Shown piece after piece: positions 15,403 through 24,773 of a stretch of DNA of 37,451 bases (its first letter is position 1; each line of letters opens with the position of its first letter). The position numbers were made by a program, and so were the translations under genes. The stretch lies in NCBI GenBank assembly GCA_902634935.1, contig CACPMF010000010.1, positions 1-37,451 of the forward strand. The letters are read 5' to 3'. This DNA is from an uncultured Pelagibacteraceae bacterium. Lineage in GTDB: Bacteria; Pseudomonadota; Alphaproteobacteria; Pelagibacterales; Pelagibacteraceae. Under the pieces are notes generated by a model. That model ran no database searches and was not told the origin of the DNA. It worked only from the letters and a program-made list of their open reading frames with translations.

Positions 15403-15849
15403 ATGCCTGAAGTTATTAAAATTGGAATTACAGAAAAAAACAATCAAAAAATTCAAGAAGTAAAGACAGTTAAAGTAATTGCAAATCAAGGTATAGTAGG
15501 GGATAGGCATTTCAAAGAATTTAACGACCCATTTAATCAATTATCTCTAATAGAGTCTGAGAATATTGATTATTACAATATTAAAAATGGTTTAAATATT
15601 CCATATATAGATTTTAGAAGAAATATAATTACCAAAGGAATTAAGCTGAATGATTTGGTTGGAAAAAAACTAAAAATTGGATCTGTTGAAGTTGAGGGTA
15701 TGGATTTATGTAGACCCTGCAGACATCTTAATGAAACATTAAATCAAGATAATGTTTTAAAGGAATTTTTAAGAAAAGGTGGTCTTAGATGTCAGATTTT
15801 AACATCTTCCAGTATAAATATTGGAGATAAAATTGAAGTTCTAGATTAA
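15403..15849 (+). CDS. MOSC domain protein
   Basis: 148 residues made up of a single MOSC domain (the C-terminal domain of molybdenum cofactor sulfurases). It shows G-I-V-G-D-R-H-F near residue 30, then Q-L-S-L-I-E, D-F-R-R-N-I, and the conserved cysteine region D-L-C-R-P-C-R-H-L near residues 105-112. Free-standing MOSC proteins are linked to sulfur carrier or molybdenum-cofactor-dependent reductions; the role of this one is unknown. It starts 10 bases from the divergent PhyH gene, so its promoter must lie inside that gene. The moeA-like gene at the left edge is the only other Mo-related gene in the window. Confidence 0.85.
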   Translation: MPEVIKIGITEKNNQKIQEVKTVKVIANQGIVGDRHFKEFNDPFNQLSLIESENIDYYNIKNGLNIPYIDFRRNIITKGIKLNDLVGKKLKIGSVEVEGMDLCRPCRHLNETLNQDNVLKEFLRKGGLRCQILTSSSINIGDKIEVLD

Positions 15850-15856
15850 TTGAATT

Positions 15857-17170
15857 TTATCCAAAAGTTTGTTTAGTTTCATTACTACTTGAATTTTGAT
15901 CTAGTGTTGCAGGTGCATCAGGATCCAACTCTAATCCTGCAGGAGTAATAGTTGCTGGTACTGGGGTAAAAGTTGAATCTGGATTTTCAACAGTTTCTCT
16001 CACTCTCATTCTATAAAGTCCGAAAGCTCCAATTAAGCTGTGAATTAGTATTAGAAAAACAAAAAAACCGTTTAAACCAAACCAACCCATAAAGATAGAG
16101 CAAAGAATTGGACCGCTTATTGCCCCAAAGCCAAAAATTAATTGTAAACCACCTCCTGCTGCAACAAATTTTGTCTTAGGCACAAAATCATTAGTGTGAG
16201 CAAGATTTAAAGAAAATAATGGTAGACATAAACTTGAATATAATCCAACAGCTATAAAAAATACTATTTTTCTGAATGCTAGTTCATTCATGTAATATAT
16301 ATTTTGTAACGGATCATTTGCAGTAAGAATTGATAAAATCGCTAAAGCTGAGCTTCCAAAGGTTGTAATAACTATAACTGTCCGTCTATCATATTTATCA
16401 GATAAATATCCAATAGGTCCTTGACCTAGCACACCAGCAATTGTTGCAATAAATAAAAGTACTGATGTTTCCAAAAGAGATAATTTTGCAAGTGTAGCAT
16501 AAACTGAAATTAAAGAAAAAAATGCTGCATGAATTGCGCCAGTAAAAAAGGAACTGAATGTACCAAGAGGAGAAATTTTATATAATTCCACAATACTTAT
16601 AGTTTCAATTTTTTTGAATTTTGGTGCAGGTCTTTTTGTTAGTAAAATTGGAACAAGAGCAATTGATAATAACACAGATACTAAAATAAACGGTTCATAG
16701 TTTTTAGGTTCACTAACATTAAGCAACAACATACCAATTGCTAAACCAAAAAATATAACCATCATGTAAGCTGAAAGTAGCTGACCTCTGTTTTTATTAG
16801 TAGCTCTATCATTTAACCAACTTTCAGTTACCACATAACAGCTAACTAAACTTACACCTGTTACAAATCTACTTATAGTCCACATTATTGGATTAACATA
16901 AACGACAGCCAATAATGCACTTAAAGATGCAAGTGATGCAAAAGCTGCAAATACTCTTATGTGTCCAACTTTTGATACAAAATTAGGAGTAGTTTTTGAT
17001 CCAATAAAATATCCGACATAATATCCTGACATGAAGATACCAGTTGTTAAAACACTAAAACCCTCCAAAACTGATCTAATGCCCATCAATTGCATTTGCA
17101 ATCCATGAGCAATCATCATTACCCCTATTCCCATAAAAAGAGCCCAGGACTTTTTTACTTCTTTTTGCAT
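15857..17170 (-). CDS. Major facilitator superfamily permease, YcaD-like
   Basis: 437 residues, about 12 membrane helices. Between helices 2 and 3 there is G-S-K-T-T-P-N-F-V-S-K-V-G-H-I-R, and a central loop G-Y-L-S-D-K-Y-D-R-R carries the MFS motif A of the second half. T-E-S-W-L-N-D-R in the first half is typical of the YcaD group. A soluble C-terminal tail of about 45 residues, rich in P, T and S, follows the last helix. The substrate is unknown. It is the last gene of the leftward gsh run, 31 bases after the EamA gene. Confidence 0.85.
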   Translation of the reverse strand: MQKEVKKSWALFMGIGVMMIAHGLQMQLMGIRSVLEGFSVLTTGIFMSGYYVGYFIGSKTTPNFVSKVGHIRVFAAFASLASLSALLAVVYVNPIMWTISRFVTGVSLVSCYVVTESWLNDRATNKNRGQLLSAYMMVIFFGLAIGMLLLNVSEPKNYEPFILVSVLLSIALVPILLTKRPAPKFKKIETISIVELYKISPLGTFSSFFTGAIHAAFFSLISVYATLAKLSLLETSVLLFIATIAGVLGQGPIGYLSDKYDRRTVIVITTFGSSALAILSILTANDPLQNIYYMNELAFRKIVFFIAVGLYSSLCLPLFSLNLAHTNDFVPKTKFVAAGGGLQLIFGFGAISGPILCSIFMGWFGLNGFFVFLILIHSLIGAFGLYRMRVRETVENPDSTFTPVPATITPAGLELDPDAPATLDQNSSSNETKQTFG

Positions 17171-17201
17171 TTATATATTTACTGTCAGTTAAATCTGGCG
17201 G

Positions 17202-18077
17202 CTAAGTAGTTTTGGTTTGTGTTTTTTTTATGGCTAATAATGAATGAATTGCAATCGTAATTATAATCACAATCCCCCCTAATATAGTTTGTAATGAAGG
17301 CTGTTCTTTAATAATTAGCCAGACCCATATTGGTCCAATAATTGTCTCTAAAAGAAAAAACAGATTAACTTCAGCTGCAGTTATAAATCGTGGGGCTATA
17401 GTTACTAAAACAAACGGTATTGCAACACACATAACACACATAATAGGTATAAAAATCATATCTGTACCAACAAGCGAAAAGTCTTTAACGAAGAAAAAGG
17501 CAAATATAGCAACACATAATTTACCGATCACTGCAGAGGGGACTAAATCGGTAGATTTTGCATACCTTGCTAAATTGGCGTTACAAGCCAATCCAAAAGC
17601 AGTAATTAAACCAAAAAGGTCACCGTAGAAATTACCTAAGCTTAATGAGTCGTAAAATATGTAAACACATGCAGTAAAGGTGATGATTATTGCGACCCAT
17701 GTTTTCTTTTCAGGTTTTTCTTTTAAAAAAATTGCTCCTAATATCGCTGAAAGCATCGGGGCAAGTGCTATCATTAATAATGTATTTGCTACATTGGTAT
17801 TTTGAATTGAGATTATAAAAGTAATATTACAAATCGAAAAACTTATTACATAAAATAATCCTGGATAACCGATTTTGAATAAAGCATAAAAAAAATTTTT
17901 TTTATAAAAAATGATAAGACCAAAAAGTACAACTAAAAAAGGTATTGCTCCTCTATAAAAAAGCATGCCCCAAGTTTCTATGTTAGATAATCTAATAAAA
18001 AGAGAGTCTGGCGTTATAAACATAACACCAATAAAAGCCATTAAAGAACCTTTTTGCTGGTTGGTGAGATTTTTCAA
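17202..18077 (-). CDS. EamA/DMT-family inner-membrane permease
   Basis: 291 residues, about ten membrane helices in two EamA repeats. The first repeat contains N-T-N-V-A-N-T-L-L-M-I-A-L-A-P and ends with A-I-F-L-K-E-K-P-E; the second ends with F-F-L-L-E-T-I-I-G-P-I-W-V-W-L, the usual second-half signature. The start is TTG, overlapping the TGA stop of gshB by four bases (TTGA), so the gene is translationally coupled to gshB. This tie to glutathione synthesis makes export of a thiol or peptide, or import of cysteine or glutamate, possible but unproven. A different paralogue lies at 310. Confidence 0.85.
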   Translation of the reverse strand: MKNLTNQQKGSLMAFIGVMFITPDSLFIRLSNIETWGMLFYRGAIPFLVVLFGLIIFYKKNFFYALFKIGYPGLFYVISFSICNITFIISIQNTNVANTLLMIALAPMLSAILGAIFLKEKPEKKTWVAIIITFTACVYIFYDSLSLGNFYGDLFGLITAFGLACNANLARYAKSTDLVPSAVIGKLCVAIFAFFFVKDFSLVGTDMIFIPIMCVMCVAIPFVLVTIAPRFITAAEVNLFFLLETIIGPIWVWLIIKEQPSLQTILGGIVIIITIAIHSLLAIKKTQTKTT

Positions 18078-19003
18078 GCTCTCAAACCTTTCCAGAAATA
18101 ATCTGCAAGGTTTATATTTGATAAATCAAAAAAAGTTTTTAAGCCTGTAGGCGAAGTAACATTAATATCTCCATTTAATTTCTCATCTATAAAATCAATT
18201 CCTGCAAAATAAATGTCTTCTTTCACAAGATCTTTTGCAATTATATTAGAAATTTTAATTTCTTTTTTTGTTAATTTAATCAATTTTGGTTTTGCACCTT
18301 TGCTCATATTACTTAAAATTGATCCAGATTTTGGCACTCTTGAAATACAGCCACAAATCTCACCATTGATTATAAAAACTCTTTTATCTCCAAATTTTAT
18401 TTTTGGTAAAAATTTTTGACACATTATGTGTCCGTGTTTTTTAATAAACTTTAAAATAAGTTTTTTGTTTAATTTGTTATTTATGTAAATAATATCATTA
18501 CCACTGTAACTATGAATTGGTTTAAGTATTATTTTTTTGTATTTTTTATAAAAGTGCAAAATATCCTCTACTTTTTTTGTAAATATTGTATCAGGCATAA
18601 AATTAATAAATTTCATTGAGTACAATTTTTCGGAAATATTTCTTATAGAGGTAGGATTATTAATTACTCGAACTTTATTTTTAATAGTATCTAAAATGTA
18701 GGTTGTAGATATATATTCAAGATTGAATGGTGGGTCTTGACGAACTAAAATAAATTTTACTTTGGATAAATCAATATGTGTTTTTTTAATTATTTTAAAA
18801 AATTTTTTTTTAGAGTAATCAATTTTAATAAAACTTCCATTTGCAAAAACTTTTTTATTTTTAATTGATAGATTTTCTGTCTCATAATAAAAGATTTTAT
18901 AGCCTCTATTTTCCCCACTTTTTGCAAGAAATATACTTGTATCAGTTAATGGATTTAGGTTATTTAAGTTATTACCTTGAACAGCAATAATTTTATTGGT
19001 CAT
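18074..19003 (-). CDS. gshB: Glutathione synthetase (ATP-grasp)
   Basis: 309 residues, close to the 316 of Escherichia coli GshB. It joins gamma-glutamylcysteine and glycine with ATP in the cytoplasm. Family signatures in order: V-R-Q-D-P-P-F (R-K-D-P-P-F in the reference), T-Y-I-L-D, N-N-P-T-S-I-R-N-I-S-E-K, the ATP-grasp lysine in I-I-L-K-P, Q-K-F-L-P-x-I-K-F-G-D-K-R-V, F-A-G-I-D-F-I and I-N-V-T-S-P-T, which carries metal-binding residues. Lysine-rich overall, as expected from the AT bias. The start overlaps the end of gshA by 11 bases. Confidence 0.93.
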   Translation of the reverse strand: MTNKIIAVQGNNLNNLNPLTDTSIFLAKSGENRGYKIFYYETENLSIKNKKVFANGSFIKIDYSKKKFFKIIKKTHIDLSKVKFILVRQDPPFNLEYISTTYILDTIKNKVRVINNPTSIRNISEKLYSMKFINFMPDTIFTKKVEDILHFYKKYKKIILKPIHSYSGNDIIYINNKLNKKLILKFIKKHGHIMCQKFLPKIKFGDKRVFIINGEICGCISRVPKSGSILSNMSKGAKPKLIKLTKKEIKISNIIAKDLVKEDIYFAGIDFIDEKLNGDINVTSPTGLKTFFDLSNINLADYFWKGLRA

Positions 19004-20288
19004 ATAAGTTTGCTAAATTCTCATCTTTAGAAAATTTATACAACATATGATCTGCATTTGTTTTTTTATTTTCAATAATTCTAAATAAATGATCTATAAA
19101 TTTTTCCTCGTTCATACCTTTTTTGTTAAGTATATTTCTGTTTGTAAGTCCTTTTTTTGAAATATTTAGAATTACTGAGGACCAATACAATAGATCTTTG
19201 CCCATAAGAGGAGTGGATAGTCCTTTTTTTGGTGCATTATTGTAAGCCTCTAAAACTTCATTTACATCCCATTTTTTCATAACTTCTAAAGCTTCATCTA
19301 AATTTCCATAAAGCAGCCCTGTGTTAAAAGCAGGACCGGAACATAAACAATCCCAACCACAAGCATCCATAGATCTTAATTCTATATATTTTTTTAATCT
19401 GTTTTCTGTAAATATGGTTCCAAGATGCGCACTCAATTCTGCCTCTGTTGGTTGTAAATTTTTAATCTCATTTATTTTTCCATCCATGAAGTCCTTAAAT
19501 ATATATTTTTTTCCTGAAATATATTTCCCATCAGATTGTAAAAATAATAATGGCATACTCATTGCAAATGCAGCATAATTTTCAAAATTTACTTTTTCTA
19601 AAAAAAATTTAGGTAGACCACCACGTGATGTTTGTTGCCATACATGTGATCTATATGAAAAGTAATTGCTATTTTTTTTTTCAATGATTGATGAATTTGC
19701 AAATAAAGCGATATTAATTGGAACTAAATAATTTGCTAACTTAAACTTTTTTGAAAAATCTTCTTCAGAAGTATAATCAATGTTTAATTGTGTGCCGCAT
19801 GTTCTATACATCATATCTAAACTTAATGGTCCACCTTTAGGCATGTCTTTAGTCATGACTTCATATCTTTGTTTTGGGTTGTTTGGTATCTCTGATAGTT
19901 TGGATATAGGATCAAATCCTGCGCTAATAATTCGAAAATTAAGTTTTTCTAAAACTTGTTTTAATTCAAACAAATACTCATGAGACTCTGAACACGCTTC
20001 ATGAATATTACCTAGTTTTGCTCCAGATAACTCAATTTGGTTTCCTGGCTCAAGTGTAATATTTTTATCTTCTTTGCTAAGACCAATTACTTTATCATTC
20101 TCCTTAACTGGCTTCCAACCAAACTCATAGAGATGGTCAAACATTTTTGTTATGGATGAATAATCAATTCTCTTATTATCTTTTTTATTAAATATAAATT
20201 TTTCATGTTCAACACCAATTTTTAGATTTCCTTCTTCTTTGATGCCATCTTCAAAATATTTAATAATTTGGTCTTTATTATTTATCAT
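18993..20288 (-). CDS. gshA: Glutamate-cysteine ligase, plant/alphaproteobacterial type
   Basis: 431 residues, the GCS2-type ligase that makes gamma-glutamylcysteine. The N-terminal K-I-G-V-E-H-E-K-F-I-F is the first glutamate/metal signature, E-P-G-N-Q-I-E-L-S-G follows near residue 80, and M-Y-R-T-C-G-T-Q-L-N-I-D-Y and E-L-R-S-M-D near the middle are the further conserved blocks of this class. It is somewhat shorter than typical alphaproteobacterial versions, about 455. Sits directly behind the YyaL-like gene, with one base between, and is coupled to gshB. Confidence 0.92.
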   Translation of the reverse strand: MINNKDQIIKYFEDGIKEEGNLKIGVEHEKFIFNKKDNKRIDYSSITKMFDHLYEFGWKPVKENDKVIGLSKEDKNITLEPGNQIELSGAKLGNIHEACSESHEYLFELKQVLEKLNFRIISAGFDPISKLSEIPNNPKQRYEVMTKDMPKGGPLSLDMMYRTCGTQLNIDYTSEEDFSKKFKLANYLVPINIALFANSSIIEKKNSNYFSYRSHVWQQTSRGGLPKFFLEKVNFENYAAFAMSMPLLFLQSDGKYISGKKYIFKDFMDGKINEIKNLQPTEAELSAHLGTIFTENRLKKYIELRSMDACGWDCLCSGPAFNTGLLYGNLDEALEVMKKWDVNEVLEAYNNAPKKGLSTPLMGKDLLYWSSVILNISKKGLTNRNILNKKGMNEEKFIDHLFRIIENKKTNADHMLYKFSKDENLANLYDQ

Positions 20289-20289
20289 T

Positions 20290-22227
20290 TTAATTACGTA
20301 TATCTTTTAAATAATCATTTATCTCATTAATACTAGATATTTTGTTTGAACATGTCTGATTTTTACAAATAACAACACCTGAATCAGAATTATTTTGTGT
20401 GTTGTATATAAATATAGCTCTATCAAAATAGTTTTTTAATAAATAATCTTTTATATCTTTGTTATCGCCATAAAATGTAAATGAAATAGTTTCGTGATAC
20501 ATATCTAATGCTTTAACAAAGCTAAACATTTGTGAGAAATTTGAGTTTAAAATTTGGTGAAATGATTGTTGAAGTATACGTGATTTTTCAGACCAATGTT
20601 TGTCATTTGTCATGTAATATAATTTATTTATTTGAATTAAATAAACACTATTGCCGTTAGGTATATTATTATCATTTAAATCAACAGGACTAACGAAAAG
20701 ATCATTTATTTTGATAGGATTTTTTTGAAGAAGTTTTGATTTGTCGTCATAAAACATATTCCATGCTTCAACCATTATTTTGGAAGCTTCATCTAAATAT
20801 TCTTTTTTTTCCTCAATTTCGTACAAATTTAATAATAGTTTTGAATAGAAAACATAATCTTCTAGAAAAACATCAATTTCTTCTGACTGATAACAATGAA
20901 ATATTTTGTCTGACATTTTTTCTTTAAGTATTTTGAACTTTTTAAAAGCAATTTCTTTAATATTCTCGTCTTCCAAAACAACAGATGCATTTAATAAAGC
21001 CGTAATTAAAAATGCATTTTGATCCGTTTGAGATTTATCATCAAATAATGGTTTAACTCTTTTGTTTCTGATTAGAATTAGATCTTTCTCTGCTCTTGTA
21101 ATAATTTCTTTTTCTTTTTCATCTAAACTATTATGTTGCTCAACAAGAATATTTTTACCCTCAAAATTACCTTCATTATTTACTAAGTATTTTTTAGCAA
21201 ATATATTTAAATTATTTTGCAAAATCTTACTAAGTTCTTCAAAAGACCATGTATAAAATTTTCCTTCCACACCTTCACTGTCTGCATCATATGCTGACCC
21301 ATATAATCCAATGTCATTTACAAATTCTGTATTTATATAGTTTATTGTTTGAATTAATTTACTTTTAAAGTAATCAGATTTTGTACTTTGATAAAATTTT
21401 GATAAAAGGCTTATAAACTGAATGTTATCATAGAGCATTTTTTCAAAATGTGGAATGATCCACTTATCATCAACTGTATATCTGGCTATGCCTCCTGCCA
21501 ATTGATCGTAAATTCCTTTTGAACAAATATTTTTTAATAACGTCTCAACTGGTTTAAGATATTTTTCATCATTAGTTTTTAAATAGAAATAAAACATGGC
21601 ATCAAATAAATAAAATTGAGGAAATTTTGGAGCACCTTTGAAACTCCCATGTTCCTCATCTAAATATGAAATAATTTTATCTACAAAAGGTAAAAGAGGT
21701 TGATTTAAAACTGCAGATCTTTGATTAATTTTAGAAAAAATATCCTGCATTTGTGAAGCTTGTGCGATTATTTTTTCTCTATTATCTCTATAAACATCTG
21801 AAACATTATTTAAAACTTTTCTAAAATCAGGTCTTCCTTGCATTTCTTTTGGAGGAAAGTAAGTACCTCCTGTAAAAGGAACACCATTTTCATCTAAAAA
21901 CATTGAAAGAGGCCAGCCCCCTTGTATACCAGTTAAAATTGATAAGCTTCTCTGAAAAACGTAATCAAGATCTGGTCTTTCTTCTCTATCAACTTTGATA
22001 TTTATAAATTTTTCATTCATTATTTTAGCCGTTTCTTCATCTTCAAAACTTTCATGAGCCATAACATGGCACCAATGACAACTGGCATAACCAACACTTA
22101 GAAAAATTGGTTTTTTTTCATCCTTAGCTAATTTTAAAGTTTCACTTTTCCAGGGATACCAATCAACAGGATTATTTTCGTGTTGTTTTAGATACGGACT
22201 TTTCTCAGATGTCAGTCGATTAGTCAT
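20290..22227 (-). CDS. YyaL/DUF255 thioredoxin-fold protein
   Basis: 645 residues, slightly short for the YyaL/SPATA20 family of about 670-700. The N-terminal thioredoxin-like domain has [19 protein letters not shown] and [11 protein letters not shown], a set diagnostic of the family, with the C-x-x-C pair near residue 50. The rest is an alpha-toroid fold, with G-G-I-A-R-Y-T-V-D and P-H-F-E-K-M-L-Y-D as family landmarks. The biochemical function is not established. The position immediately before gshA and gshB suggests a part in thiol redox or detoxification; that is inference. Confidence 0.9.
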   Translation of the reverse strand: MTNRLTSEKSPYLKQHENNPVDWYPWKSETLKLAKDEKKPIFLSVGYASCHWCHVMAHESFEDEETAKIMNEKFINIKVDREERPDLDYVFQRSLSILTGIQGGWPLSMFLDENGVPFTGGTYFPPKEMQGRPDFRKVLNNVSDVYRDNREKIIAQASQMQDIFSKINQRSAVLNQPLLPFVDKIISYLDEEHGSFKGAPKFPQFYLFDAMFYFYLKTNDEKYLKPVETLLKNICSKGIYDQLAGGIARYTVDDKWIIPHFEKMLYDNIQFISLLSKFYQSTKSDYFKSKLIQTINYINTEFVNDIGLYGSAYDADSEGVEGKFYTWSFEELSKILQNNLNIFAKKYLVNNEGNFEGKNILVEQHNSLDEKEKEIITRAEKDLILIRNKRVKPLFDDKSQTDQNAFLITALLNASVVLEDENIKEIAFKKFKILKEKMSDKIFHCYQSEEIDVFLEDYVFYSKLLLNLYEIEEKKEYLDEASKIMVEAWNMFYDDKSKLLQKNPIKINDLFVSPVDLNDNNIPNGNSVYLIQINKLYYMTNDKHWSEKSRILQQSFHQILNSNFSQMFSFVKALDMYHETISFTFYGDNKDIKDYLLKNYFDRAIFIYNTQNNSDSGVVICKNQTCSNKISSINEINDYLKDIRN

Positions 22228-22235
22228 ATGAAAAT

Positions 22236-22793
22236 TTAGTGATGATAAAAAGGATCTCTTGCGAATATTTTCCTTACCATAGGCTCAAATTCTTTTAATG
22301 TCATTGATTTGTAATCTGGATCAAAGGAACATTGGTCGTAATTCTCACAGAAATCAATAGTTGCTTGATAATATTTATGATCTTTATATCTTTCTCTAGC
22401 ATTTTTATCTCCACCCAAATGTTCTGCTGAATAATAAGTTTGAAACAAACCATGTTTTTCAATAATCCAATGTGTTTTTTCAGATACATAAGGTCTTAAT
22501 ATTGATGCAGCATACTGTGAGTGATTCATTGGAGCTAGTTCATCTCCAATATCATGCAATAGAGTTGCAACAACCATTTCCTCGCTCTCTCCATTCTTAA
22601 ATGCTCTAGTAGCTGATTGTAAAGAATGTTCTAATCTTGAAACTTTATATCCTTCAAGTGTGCTATCTAGTTTTGAAAGATAGTTTAAAATTCTATCAGC
22701 AGTTTTTCTTTCATATTCTTTTTCGTGTTTGTCTAAAAGAGCATAATCATCTTTGGTTCCATGCTTCATTTCAGTAAAACTTACTTTTTTCAT
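22236..22793 (-). CDS. HD-domain protein with diiron oxygenase-like ligand set
   Basis: 185 residues of HD fold. The possible metal ligands are H56 (R-L-E-H-S-L-Q), H80-D81 (L-L-H-D-I-G-D), H91 (M-N-H-S-Q-Y), H114 (I-E-K-H-G) and D153 (E-N-Y-D-Q-C), an H...HD...H...H...D order that matches the six-ligand mixed-valent diiron oxygenases PhnZ and MIOX and also some hydrolases. The spacing H56 to H80 (24) equals that in PhnZ. Two readings are open: an oxygenase on a small organic or phosphonate molecule, or a phosphohydrolase. The gene shares one base with the purF stop (TGATG) and lies 8 bases before the YyaL-like gene. Confidence 0.75.
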   Translation of the reverse strand: MKKVSFTEMKHGTKDDYALLDKHEKEYERKTADRILNYLSKLDSTLEGYKVSRLEHSLQSATRAFKNGESEEMVVATLLHDIGDELAPMNHSQYAASILRPYVSEKTHWIIEKHGLFQTYYSAEHLGGDKNARERYKDHKYYQATIDFCENYDQCSFDPDYKSMTLKEFEPMVRKIFARDPFYHH

Positions 22794-24274
22794 CAGTTAT
22801 TTGAACCAGTACTTAAGAGTGATAATTGAGTAACTTTATCCCCACCTAATTCATCAATTATTTTTACTGGATAATCACCAGTAAAATAATGATCTGTTAA
22901 TTGAGGATAGTTATCATTTCTTTTTTCAAATCCCATAGCTTTATACAGCCCGTCTAAACTTAAAAATTTCAAACTTTGTGCACTTATAAATTCTTTTATT
23001 TCATCTACAGTTTTGTTAGCAGCCAATAGTTCTTTCTTTGTAGGGGTATCTACACCATAGAAATCAGGATATTTGATTTCAGGACTAGCAATTCTAACAT
23101 GTACTTCTTTAGCTCCAGCATCATATAACATCTTAACTATTTTATATGAGGTTGTTCCTCTTACAAGCGAGTCATCGATTAATATTATTTTTTTATTTTT
23201 AATTACTGATAGGTTTGCATTTAATTTTAATTTTACCCCAAGGCTTCTAATTTGTTGAGAAGGCTCTATAAAAGTTCGTCCGACATAATGGTTTCTAATA
23301 AGACCTAAATCAAATTTTACTTTCTTTTCTTGGGCATAACCTAATGCTGCAGCATTTCCAGAGTCTGGTACTGGTACAACTATATCAGCATCAAAACTAT
23401 CTTCTTTAGCTAATTGTGCTCCGAAATTTTTTCTATATTCATAAGCAGTTTTTCCATTTAAAATGCTATCAGGTCTTGAAAAATAGATATATTCAAAAAT
23501 ACAAGGCCTTACTTTTTTTGGAGGAAAAGGTTTTAAACTTTGTAATTCATCATTTTCTACGTAAACGATTTCTCCATTTTCAACTTCTCTTATAAATTTT
23601 GCACCTATTATATCTAATGCGCATGTTTCTGAAGTAAAAACGTAGGAATTTTTTAACTTTCCAATAACAAGAGGACGAATACCAAGTGGATCTCTAACTC
23701 CTATTAAGCTATTTTGAGTCATCATAACCAAAGCATACCCTCCTTGAATTTGAAATATAGCATCAATAATTTTATCAATTGTTCGACCTCTTTTTGACTT
23801 AGCAATTAGTTTAACGATAGTTTCTGTGTCTGAAGTTGTGTAAAAAATAGATCCTTCTTCAACCATTTTGTTTCTCAAAGTGATCGCGTTAGTTAAATTT
23901 CCATTGTGAGCTACACCAATACCTCCAGAATTTGTATCTGCAAAGAATGGTTGTACGTTTCTTAAAGCAGTGCCTCCTGTTGTTGAATATCTATTATGCC
24001 CAATAGCAAATTTTCCTGGTAAATTGTTTAAAACTTTTTCATCATTAAAATTATCTCCTACAAGACCAAATCTTTTTTCTGAATGATATTTTTCTCCATC
24101 AAATGAGACGATCCCACATCCTTCTTGACCTCTGTGTTGCAGAGCATGCAAGCCTAAAGCTGTTAAGGTAGAAGCTTCAGGAGAGTTGCTTATTCCAAAA
24201 ACACCACACTCCTCCTTAATTTTTGGACTATATATCCTGAACTTTTTCTTTAGCGTCTTGATATTCTTTTTCAT
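22793..24274 (-). CDS. purF: Amidophosphoribosyltransferase
   Basis: 493 residues; catalyses the first step of purine synthesis, PRPP plus glutamine to phosphoribosylamine. The N-terminal nucleophile is C23 in E-E-C-G-V-F-G, preceded by 22 residues that must be removed as a propeptide if the ATG at 24274 is used. The glutaminase part shows G-H-N-R-Y-S-T-T-G and the PRPP loop is I-L-I-D-D-S-L-V-R-G-T-T. Of the cysteines that bind a 4Fe-4S cluster in Bacillus PurF only the P-C-I-F-E one remains, so no cluster is expected. No other ATG, GTG or TTG lies between 24274 and C23. The start overlaps the end of cvpA by 47 bases. Confidence 0.95.
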   Translation of the reverse strand: MKKNIKTLKKKFRIYSPKIKEECGVFGISNSPEASTLTALGLHALQHRGQEGCGIVSFDGEKYHSEKRFGLVGDNFNDEKVLNNLPGKFAIGHNRYSTTGGTALRNVQPFFADTNSGGIGVAHNGNLTNAITLRNKMVEEGSIFYTTSDTETIVKLIAKSKRGRTIDKIIDAIFQIQGGYALVMMTQNSLIGVRDPLGIRPLVIGKLKNSYVFTSETCALDIIGAKFIREVENGEIVYVENDELQSLKPFPPKKVRPCIFEYIYFSRPDSILNGKTAYEYRKNFGAQLAKEDSFDADIVVPVPDSGNAAALGYAQEKKVKFDLGLIRNHYVGRTFIEPSQQIRSLGVKLKLNANLSVIKNKKIILIDDSLVRGTTSYKIVKMLYDAGAKEVHVRIASPEIKYPDFYGVDTPTKKELLAANKTVDEIKEFISAQSLKFLSLDGLYKAMGFEKRNDNYPQLTDHYFTGDYPVKIIDELGGDKVTQLSLLSTGSNN

Positions 24275-24773
24275 TGGGAAATTCGTTTATAAGGTACTTA
24301 CTACCTTTTTCAACCATAGGAAATGTAAATGAATCCTTTAAGTTTAAAGGCCATTTTTCATAATTATAAACAATATTAGCAGCTGTGAATAAACAAACCA
24401 CAAACACATATGACTTAACGATTCCAAATATCAAACCAAAAAATTTATCAATTGTACCAATACCAGAATAGGTTACAGCTTTGCTTATTGCTTTGTTTAT
24501 CATTAATATCAAGAAAATTATCAATACAAATAAGCTAACTCCCAAAATTATATCTAATACATATTCGTTGTCTAAAATATTTTCTACATAGGGTTTTGCT
24601 TTTGGAAAAATAAAAATTGTTAAAATATATGCCAACACCCATTTTGCAGCTGATAAAATTGATAATACAAATCCTTTAAAAGCCCCTCTAATCATTAACA
24701 AAATTGTTAAAATTATATAAGAGTAATCAAATACTGTAATTTTTTCTAAAATATCTTGAATATTGTCAATCAC
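24228..24773 (-). CDS. cvpA: CvpA family membrane protein
   Basis: 181 residues with four hydrophobic segments, the layout of CvpA (colicin V production protein). Helices start around residues 18, 45, 70 and 105; the loop R-G-A-F-K-G-F-V-L-S is the family signature, and G-T-I-D-K-F-F-G-L-I-F-G-I precedes the last helix. The molecular role is unknown, though the family is nearly always found next to purF, as here. Start is GTG, overlapping the TGA stop of the MMPL gene (GTGA), and the 3' end overlaps purF. Confidence 0.88.
   Translation of the reverse strand: MIDNIQDILEKITVFDYSYIILTILLMIRGAFKGFVLSILSAAKWVLAYILTIFIFPKAKPYVENILDNEYVLDIILGVSLFVLIIFLILMINKAISKAVTYSGIGTIDKFFGLIFGIVKSYVFVVCLFTAANIVYNYEKWPLNLKDSFTFPMVEKGSKYLINEFPNEKEYQDAKEKVQDI

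Noticed and set aside
15393-15443. Longer N-terminus for the PhyH-type gene, starting at 15443
   Set aside because: It would overlap the MOSC gene on the other strand and adds a hydrophobic stretch that does not look like the family start; the ATG at 15392 gives a typical PhyH beginning.
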